From Phycisphaerales bacterium (lineage in GTDB: Bacteria; Planctomycetota; Phycisphaerae; Phycisphaerales; UBA1924): DNA of 36,944 bases. The notes below the pieces were generated by a model, which was given only the letters and a program-made list of their open reading frames with translations, did not search any database and was not told the DNA's origin. The stretch lies in NCBI GenBank assembly GCA_017640485.1, contig JAEPQP010000012.1, positions 1 to 36,944 of the forward strand, read 5' to 3'. Positions 33,114 through 36,944 of this stretch are shown here, in pieces (positions within the stretch are counted from its first letter, which is position 1; the number at the start of each line of letters is the position of its first letter). A program made the translations under genes and the position numbers.

Positions 33114-34172
33114 ATGAGCGACCAAAAACGAGCACTCATCACAGGCATCACAGGACAAGACGGCTCATACCTCGCCGAGTTCCTCCTCGCAAAGGGATAC
33201 GAAGTCCACGGCATCATCCGACGCGCATCCTCCTTCAACACCGAACGCCTCGACCATGTCTACCAAGACCCACACATCGATGGCGCGAAACTCAAACTCC
33301 ACTACGGCGACCTTTGCGACGCCAACAACCTCACCAAAATCATCGATCAAGTCAAACCACACGAAGTCTACAACCTCGGTGCACAATCCCATGTCCGCGT
33401 CTCGTTTGACATGCCGATCTACACCGCCGAGACCGTCGCGATGGGCGCCTACAAAATGCTCGAAGCACTCCGCGACTTCCAAGACAAATCCGGACAACAA
33501 GTCCGCTACTACCAAGCGTCCTCCTCCGAGATGTACGGCAAGGTCCTCGAAACACCCCAAACCGAAAACACCCCCTTCTACCCACGCTCTCCCTACGCCG
33601 TCGCCAAACTCGCCGGACACTGGATCACCGTCAACTACCGCGAGTCCTACAACATGCACGCTTCCTGCGGCATCCTCTTCAACCACGAATCACCACGCCG
33701 TGGTGAAACCTTCGTCACCCGAAAGATCACCCGCGCCGTCGGACGCATCAAGATGGGACTCCAGGACAAGGTCTACCTCGGGAACCTCGACTCCAAACGC
33801 GACTGGGGATTCGCGGGTGACTATGTCAAGATGATGTGGATGATGCTCCAGATGGAAGAGCCGGACGACTATGTCGTCGCGACCGGACGCACGATCTCCG
33901 TACGCGAGTTCGCGGACATGGCCTTCAACGCCGCGGGACTGAACTTCGAAGACCATGTCGAGTTCGACCCACGCTACCTCCGCCCCGCAGAAGTGGACCT
34001 CCTGCTCGGAGACCCAGCCAAAGCCAAAGAGAAGCTGGGATGGGAACCCGAAACCAGCGTCGAAGAACTCGCCAAGATGATGGTCGATCACGACATCGAG
34101 CTCGCCTCACGCGAGAAGACCCTCAAAGACGCGGGTCACGAAATGCCAGAGTTCTCCGGACACGATCAGTAA
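33114..34172 (+). CDS. gmd: GDP-mannose 4,6-dehydratase
   Basis: A 352-residue short-chain dehydrogenase/reductase that converts GDP-D-mannose to GDP-4-keto-6-deoxy-D-mannose, the branch point to GDP-fucose, GDP-rhamnose and GDP-perosamine. The NADP-binding GITGQDG is at residues 11-17; the active site has SSSEMYG (136-142) and Tyr161-x3-Lys165 (YAVAK). LYGDLCDA-like (HYGDLCDA), LGAQSHV and [20 protein letters not shown] are textbook Gmd stretches. AAGGA about ten bases before the ATG is the ribosome binding site. No GDP-fucose synthase or reductase follows, so the final sugar is unknown. The next gene begins within the stop (TAATG). Confidence 0.96.
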   Translation: MSDQKRALITGITGQDGSYLAEFLLAKGYEVHGIIRRASSFNTERLDHVYQDPHIDGAKLKLHYGDLCDANNLTKIIDQVKPHEVYNLGAQSHVRVSFDMPIYTAETVAMGAYKMLEALRDFQDKSGQQVRYYQASSSEMYGKVLETPQTENTPFYPRSPYAVAKLAGHWITVNYRESYNMHASCGILFNHESPRRGETFVTRKITRAVGRIKMGLQDKVYLGNLDSKRDWGFAGDYVKMMWMMLQMEEPDDYVVATGRTISVREFADMAFNAAGLNFEDHVEFDPRYLRPAEVDLLLGDPAKAKEKLGWEPETSVEELAKMMVDHDIELASREKTLKDAGHEMPEFSGHDQ

Positions 34173-35536
34173 TGACTCCATCAATGTCAGTACCTCCAGT
34201 GCGCCAATCAGAGAACGGCGCCGAGAGAATCCTCACCATCGTGCAGGATCTAGGTCCGGGTGGAACCCAACGCTCCGCTGAAAACAATGCAATCTCGTAT
34301 CTCAACGCAGGCCGCGCATCCGCAGTCCTCGCCAGATTCAAAGGCGGAGATCGTACACAGCGAATCATCGATGCCGGGGTTCCCGTCTTCCTCCCAACCA
34401 CCGATCTTGGTGAAACAGATCCTCAGCTAGTTCAGCAGATCGCAGACTGGAACCCAAGTGTGATCCAGTTCCACAGGCACGGACACAGCGAGCCCTCCTG
34501 CGGCAACTTGCTCAGAGCCATCGCCGAGAAACTTGGTCACAGAGTGCCCACCGCGGAACTCAGTCATTTTGGACGATGCGACCGCACAGATGATCGTCAT
34601 CTATTCGATATCCACATGCAGCTTTCGATCGCGTGCCTCAAGCGTTACCGCAACTGGGCAAGAGGTCTCAAGCCTCAGCCAGTTTCAATCACCGTTCCAC
34701 ACATGATCGACACCGATCGCTTCTATGCCGCTACCGCAGAAGAAGCGAACCAGTTCCGCGGTGAGCACGGGATCCCACAAGACGCATTCGTATATGTACG
34801 AGTTGGTCAACCAATCCCAAGTAAATGGACAGCAGGTGTTGTCCATGCGTTTGCTGAAGTCGCTAAAAAAGAACCCAACTCCTATCTAGTACTTGTCGGT
34901 CTCCCAAAGAATGTACGCGCTGCAGCCGAGTCGCAGGATCCCGATATCCGAAAGCGAATCATCATGATCGACTTTCTCAACGGAGACCCCGCTCTGCGTG
35001 CGTGTTATACCGCCAGCGATCTATTCGTACACACCGCAACAGTTGGCGAAACCTTCGGCCTCGTCCTCGCTGAATCCATGGCCTGCGGCACTCCTTGCCT
35101 GACCATTTCAACCCCAACCCGAGACAACTCACAAGGCAGCGTGGTCGGACACAAGGACGCGGGCATTGTCCTCGCGAATGAAACACTGCTTGCACAATAC
35201 ATGCTAATGCTTGCCAATGATCCCGACCAACTCGGAGATCTTGCCAAACGCGCACGCCCCCGTGTTCTCGAACTGTTCCACCAAGATACAGTAATCCCCG
35301 ATGCACTCTTCGCCCTTGATGCAACCGTGATGCACGCCGGAGATCCATCAGCACTCCGCAACGCAATCGGGAATCGCCCCAGACTCATGCCCCAAGAGAG
35401 CGCACTCCGCGCACCTGAGAGTATGATCGGAAACCACACCCTCAAAGATCGCATCGTCGCCGCAGCGAAAGAGACCCCGCTTGTGTATCAAGCATACACC
35501 GCGCTCAAACAACGACGCTCGCGACACAAATCATAA
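34172..35536 (+). CDS. Family 4 glycosyltransferase
   Basis: A 454-residue GT-B glycosyltransferase. The core begins with RILTIVQDLGPGGTQRSAENNAISYLNAG, the glycine-rich acceptor-side loop of GT4 enzymes, and the donor half has VYVRVGQPIPSKWTAGVVHAFAEV, YLVLVGLPKNVRAA and TVGETFGLVLAESMACGTPCLTI with both glutamates of the E-x7-E motif. The frame is open upstream to 33836, but that part lies inside gmd and is Arg-rich shadow sequence, so the ATG at 34172, overlapping the gmd stop, is the start; an ATG at 34184 is an alternative. It probably adds the 6-deoxyhexose derived from the Gmd product, inferred from position. Confidence 0.9.
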   Translation: MTPSMSVPPVRQSENGAERILTIVQDLGPGGTQRSAENNAISYLNAGRASAVLARFKGGDRTQRIIDAGVPVFLPTTDLGETDPQLVQQIADWNPSVIQFHRHGHSEPSCGNLLRAIAEKLGHRVPTAELSHFGRCDRTDDRHLFDIHMQLSIACLKRYRNWARGLKPQPVSITVPHMIDTDRFYAATAEEANQFRGEHGIPQDAFVYVRVGQPIPSKWTAGVVHAFAEVAKKEPNSYLVLVGLPKNVRAAAESQDPDIRKRIIMIDFLNGDPALRACYTASDLFVHTATVGETFGLVLAESMACGTPCLTISTPTRDNSQGSVVGHKDAGIVLANETLLAQYMLMLANDPDQLGDLAKRARPRVLELFHQDTVIPDALFALDATVMHAGDPSALRNAIGNRPRLMPQESALRAPESMIGNHTLKDRIVAAAKETPLVYQAYTALKQRRSRHKS

Positions 35537-35545
35537 AGAAACATC

Positions 35546-36739
35546 ATGAGCAACCGAATCGCAGTCATCGGAGAAGTATTCTCACCAAACCTCGGCGATG
35601 GTGTGATCGCTGATTGCATGTCAGTACTCATCAACCGTGCCGGCGCCGTTCCGGTCCATGTCGATCTCTCAGGAAAGTCTTCCTGGACCGACACATTTCA
35701 CCCTCAGAGCGTAAAGCTCGCGCCAACACTCCACAGAACAATGGCCGCCGCGATTCCTAAACGCATCCGCGGTGCGCTGAGAGAACGCGAGTGGCTCAAA
35801 AATAACCACCAAAAACTCGCCGATCGAGTCGCTCAATACGCACAAGGATGCGACGCCGCGATCCTCGGCGGAGGACAACTCCTCCATGACAACACACTCC
35901 GGTTTCCAATGAAAATCCGCTCCGCGACAACCGGACTCCGCAGCTCTGGGATCAATCGGATCGCCGTGCTCGGATGCGGCGCTGGACATATCTGGTCCAA
36001 GCGAGGCACCCAAATACTCAACGAGGCCTTCGAACCCTTAAACCTCACCTGGCTCGGACTCCGGGACCCCACCTCACTCGAGGTGATGAAACAAGTCCTC
36101 CCGGAGCACGCCGACAAAGGGCATTGGAGCACTGATGTCGCGATCTGGTCCGACGAAGCATACAACATAACCCCCATCGATCTCAACGCGGACCGCACGC
36201 ATGTGGGGATCGGGATCATCAACCCGGGAAGCGCTCTGGGACAAGTGCTCAGCGACGACGACCCACGCGTCCAAGAGCTCACACTCCGATGGGAACAAGT
36301 CGCAAGCGGACTCCGGGCCCAAGGCCACATTGTAACATTCTTCAGTAACGGAGATCCCCACGACCACGCATTCGCCCAGCGTGTCGCAGAACGCTGCAGA
36401 GACAGCAATCTCAACCCACGCCCCGCCCGCCCCGGAGAACTCGTCACACAGATCGCTCAGTTCGGTAGCGTGATCGCCCACCGACTGCACGCCCAGATCA
36501 TCTCCTACGCACTCCGGGTCCCGGCGCTCCCACTCGTATGGGATAACAAGGTCCAAGGATTCGCAGAGATCACCGACCGAAAAGATCTTTACCTCCCGCG
36601 CGAGCGTCAATCATCACAAGATATCCTGCAGGGACACAAGAGGCTCCTCTCCAGTGGGTTCAACGACCAAACCAGAACCGAGCACCGTGACCGAACCGCA
36701 TCGCATGTTCGCGAAGCAGTCGAGCGACTCACCGCATGA
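35546..36739 (+). CDS. Polysaccharide pyruvyl transferase family protein
   Basis: A 397-residue protein of the CsaB/WcaK/AmsJ-type family that transfers a pyruvyl ketal from phosphoenolpyruvate to a sugar of a surface polysaccharide. NLGDG at residues 15-19, DAAILGGGQLLHDN, LGLRDPTSLEVMKQVLP and the C-terminal VIAHRLHAQIISYALRVPALPL are diagnostic; the His-Arg-Leu-His stretch is the usual active-site region. It starts nine bases after the preceding glycosyltransferase stop, so it completes a gmd-GT4-pyruvyltransferase operon. Pyruvylation adds negative charge and can serve as an anchor for surface-layer proteins; which applies here is not visible. Confidence 0.92.
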   Translation: MSNRIAVIGEVFSPNLGDGVIADCMSVLINRAGAVPVHVDLSGKSSWTDTFHPQSVKLAPTLHRTMAAAIPKRIRGALREREWLKNNHQKLADRVAQYAQGCDAAILGGGQLLHDNTLRFPMKIRSATTGLRSSGINRIAVLGCGAGHIWSKRGTQILNEAFEPLNLTWLGLRDPTSLEVMKQVLPEHADKGHWSTDVAIWSDEAYNITPIDLNADRTHVGIGIINPGSALGQVLSDDDPRVQELTLRWEQVASGLRAQGHIVTFFSNGDPHDHAFAQRVAERCRDSNLNPRPARPGELVTQIAQFGSVIAHRLHAQIISYALRVPALPLVWDNKVQGFAEITDRKDLYLPRERQSSQDILQGHKRLLSSGFNDQTRTEHRDRTASHVREAVERLTA

Positions 36740-36938
36740 GTCGGACAGCTCGAAGACCGCGTTCGAGCACGCCCGCAACACGCCCCGGCGCGTACTGAAG
36801 CACCCACTCAATCGTCATCGCGAGAGCCTCTGAACGCATCAGACTACACAACATCAGATACACCACCCCCGGCCCCCCACCCCCCCCCCCACACCCCAAC
36901 CCCAAACAAAACACCCCCCCCCCCGCGCAAATTGCCAA
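36729..36938 (-). CDS. Possible C-terminal fragment of a minus-strand gene (edge of window)
   Basis: The last ~40 codons before the stop at 36729 (LMRSEALAMTIEWVLQYAPG...GVLERGLRAVRLMR) look protein-like and use plausible codons, suggesting the 3' end of a gene entering from the right and convergent with the pyruvyl transferase (11-base overlap). Upstream of that the frame runs through two C-rich tracts that give a glycine-rich stretch, where the sequence is probably unreliable. No family can be named. Confidence 0.25.
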   Translation of the reverse strand: MAICAGGGVFCLGLGCGGGGGGPGVVYLMLCSLMRSEALAMTIEWVLQYAPGRVAGVLERGLRAVRLMR

Positions 36939-36944
36939 CCGATA

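Noticed and set aside
33836-34171. N-terminal extension of the GT4 downstream of gmd
   Set aside because: Arg-rich shadow inside gmd; the glycosyltransferase fold starts after the ATG at 34172.

Overview
The window looks like chromosomal DNA of a planctomycete, most likely class Phycisphaerae. This is inferred from high GC, two secreted proteins with a PAP-type PEP-CTERM sorting tail, a giant HExxHxxGxxH metalloprotease, a Maf-type glycosyltransferase with nonulosonate genes, and a large exopolysaccharide gene load. No rRNA, tRNA, CRISPR array, phage or insertion sequence was seen. Species cannot be fixed by reading alone.

Layout. (1) 17-640: a small two-helix membrane protein on the minus strand. 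(2) 791-6742: a tightly coupled plus-strand operon of four genes joined by ATGA overlaps: a 1216-residue Maf-like glycosyltransferase fused to a nucleotidyltransferase-like domain and a cysteine-less radical-SAM/SPASM-like domain; a NeuA-type CMP-sugar synthetase; a small four-helix membrane protein; and a NeuB-type nonulosonate synthase. (3) 6712-9822: an Ap4A-phosphorylase-like HIT protein, a CBS-pair protein, a structured non-coding stretch ending in a terminator, and a GT4 glycosyltransferase coupled to a GNAT acetyltransferase. (4) 10070-10750: a PEP-CTERM-like secreted protein sharing a bidirectional terminator with cysN. (5) 10831-16973: sulfate activation, cysDN on the minus strand diverging from cysC-cysQ-SLC13/RCK permease. 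This makes and recycles PAPS; no PAPS reductase is present. (6) 17060-19355: a second PEP-CTERM-like protein and an unrecognised 425-residue protein with a predicted helix-turn-helix. (7) 19389-26750: an exopolysaccharide block (GT4, WcaF-like acetyltransferase, GT2, GT4, second hexapeptide acyltransferase, Wzy/O-antigen-ligase-like protein, membrane-anchored EEP-fold hydrolase). (8) 26939-29998: a secreted zinc metalloprotease of the DUF5117/DUF4953 type. (9) 30289-36739: a UbiA-family polyprenyl-phosphate phosphoribosyltransferase-like protein diverging from a GT-C membrane protein with ALG10-like motifs, then an operon of gmd, a GT4 and a polysaccharide pyruvyl transferase. The last ~80 bases hold two 11-base C runs and look like a poor-quality contig edge.

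Together the genes describe a cell investing in surface glycans: CMP-nonulosonate made and probably transferred by one operon, PAPS that could feed sulfation, a polysaccharide with acetyl, pyruvyl and 6-deoxyhexose decoration, and possibly a lipid-linked pentose donor with a GT-C enzyme to use it. The most unusual item is the three-part Maf fusion, in which every expected iron-sulfur ligand of the radical-SAM-like part has been replaced. Base composition also varies: GATC is very frequent in the Maf region and clearly rarer in the exopolysaccharide genes, and the middle of neuB has an AT-richer patch.
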